The notes under the pieces are model-generated. The model searched no databases, was not told where the DNA came from, and saw only the letters and a program-made list of their open reading frames with translations. Positions 14,831 to 15,590 of a stretch of 15,590 bases of DNA are shown here, in pieces. Position numbers and translations under genes: made by a program. The DNA is from Anaerolineae bacterium. Lineage in GTDB: Bacteria; Chloroflexota; Anaerolineae; B4-G1. How positions within the stretch are numbered: position 1 is the stretch's first letter; the number at the start of each line of letters is the position of its first letter. The DNA lies in NCBI GenBank assembly GCA_027079895.1, contig JALWUZ010000483.1, positions 1 to 15,590 on the forward strand, written 5' to 3'.

Positions 14831-15590
14831 CTATCCCCGGCCCTGATGACATCATCCGCTCCGAACTGCCCAACGGGATTACCCTGCTGGTGCGCGAGAA
14901 CCACAGCAGCCCGTCGGCGGTCGTGAGCGGCTACCTGCGCGTCGGCGCCCGCGACGAGCGAGCCGAACAGGCTGGCCTGGCCTCGTTCACCGCCAGCGCG
15001 TTGATGCGCGGCACGCGACACCGCTCCTTCGAGCAAATCTACGCGGAGTTGGAGCCGATCGGCGCCAGCATGGGAATCAGCGGCGGCACGTTCACCACCG
15101 GCTTCGGCGCGAAGAGCCTCGCCGAAGACCTGCCGCTGGTGCTGGACATCCTGGCCGACGTACTGCGCCACCCCACCTTCCCCTCCGACGAGGTAGAGCG
15201 GCTGCGCGGCGAGATTCTGACCGACCTCGACGAGCGGGCCCAGGACACCCGCGCGATGGCCGGCCTGACCTTCCTCGAACTGGCCTACCCCGTTGAACAC
15301 CCCTATCACCGCAGTCTGGCCGGATACCCGGAGACCATCGCCCCCCTCACCCGCGACGACCTGGCCGCCTTCTACGAGGGCGGGTACGGCCCCCAGGGGA
15401 TGGTGATCGTCGTCGTGGGGGCGGTGTCGGCCGCCGAGGTACAGGCCCGCGTCGAGGAAGCGTTCGGCGACTGGGAGGGCCGCACCTACGAGCGCGGGCC
15501 GCTCCCCGCCGTCCCGCGCATCTACGAGGTGCGGCGGCGCGTCGTCCCCATCCCCGGCAAATCCCAGGCGGACATCGTGCTGGGCTACCC
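14827..15590 (+). CDS. M16 peptidase, non-catalytic subunit (partial, runs off window)
   Basis: The frame is open from ATG 14827 to the window end, about 254 codons, with no stop. GGAG lies eight bases upstream and the start overlaps the ATPase stop as ATGA. The fold is clearly M16: it begins SELPNGITLLVRENHSSP, then LRVGARDE, and ends a first half with VGAVSAAEVQ. At the place of the zinc motif it reads ASFTASALMRGT where active enzymes have HFLEHMLFKGT, so both histidines and the glutamate are gone (S53, A56 and S57 in their place). This is the usual state of the beta-type partner subunit, which helps form the chamber and bind substrate, with the catalytic partner at 12404-13675. The remaining part, probably about 170 residues, lies beyond the window. 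Confidence 0.85.
   Translation, partial: MTIPGPDDIIRSELPNGITLLVRENHSSPSAVVSGYLRVGARDERAEQAGLASFTASALMRGTRHRSFEQIYAELEPIGASMGISGGTFTTGFGAKSLAEDLPLVLDILADVLRHPTFPSDEVERLRGEILTDLDERAQDTRAMAGLTFLELAYPVEHPYHRSLAGYPETIAPLTRDDLAAFYEGGYGPQGMVIVVVGAVSAAEVQARVEEAFGDWEGRTYERGPLPAVPRIYEVRRRVVPIPGKSQADIVLGY

Noticed and set aside
14977..15012. Loss of the zinc motif in the second M16 gene read as pseudogene decay
   Set aside because: Inactive partner subunits of M16 heterodimers regularly lack HxxEH. The frame is otherwise intact and well conserved, with a coupled start.

Overview
The window is GC-rich, tightly packed bacterial DNA with no rRNA, tRNA or CRISPR array that I can see and no gene-free stretch longer than about 130 bases. 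The mix suggests a member of the Chloroflexota: a large HTH/NB-ARC/TPR regulator, several GT-C membrane glycosyltransferases, an M16 peptidase pair, and a scrap of the AAA-ATPase-like (DUF1703-type) family that is heavily expanded in that phylum. This taxonomic reading is an inference from gene content; no marker gene is present.

Layout. (1) 1-4389: a truncated GT39-type glycosyltransferase (minus) and an EamA-type transporter (plus) start back to back. The transporter meets a 795-residue XRE-HTH/STAND NTPase (minus) tail to tail. Divergent from the STAND gene is a 105-residue hydrophobic protein (plus). The transporter and the 105-residue gene, on either side of the STAND gene, carry the same inverted repeat (TTCCA-N6-TGGAA) with the same spacing to a -10-like box, which suggests a small regulon. 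(2) 4329-9138: a minus-strand run, read from high to low coordinates: DUF4268 nuclease-like gene, class III CoA-transferase, GT87 glycosyltransferase, a 44-codon remnant of an AAA-ATPase-like gene, and a second GT87. Spacing is short or overlapping throughout. (3) 9139-11032: a DUF262/DUF1524 (GmrSD-type) modification-dependent restriction enzyme on the plus strand, divergent from the DUF4268 gene. The two appear to be driven by back-to-back promoters with overlapping -35 boxes. (4) 11087-15590: a plus-strand run of UDP-glucose 6-dehydrogenase, catalytic M16 peptidase, RecF/SMC-like AAA ATPase, and a non-catalytic M16 subunit that runs off the window.

How they fit. The glycosyltransferases and UDP-glucose dehydrogenase point to envelope or exopolysaccharide glycosylation. 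The centre is a small defence-like pocket: GmrSD restriction plus a DUF4268 nuclease whose base composition is clearly lower in GC than its surroundings. The most unusual arrangements are the paired operator-like repeats around the STAND gene, the divergent promoter with a shared -35, and the ATPase wedged between the two halves of an M16 peptidase pair and translationally coupled to the second.
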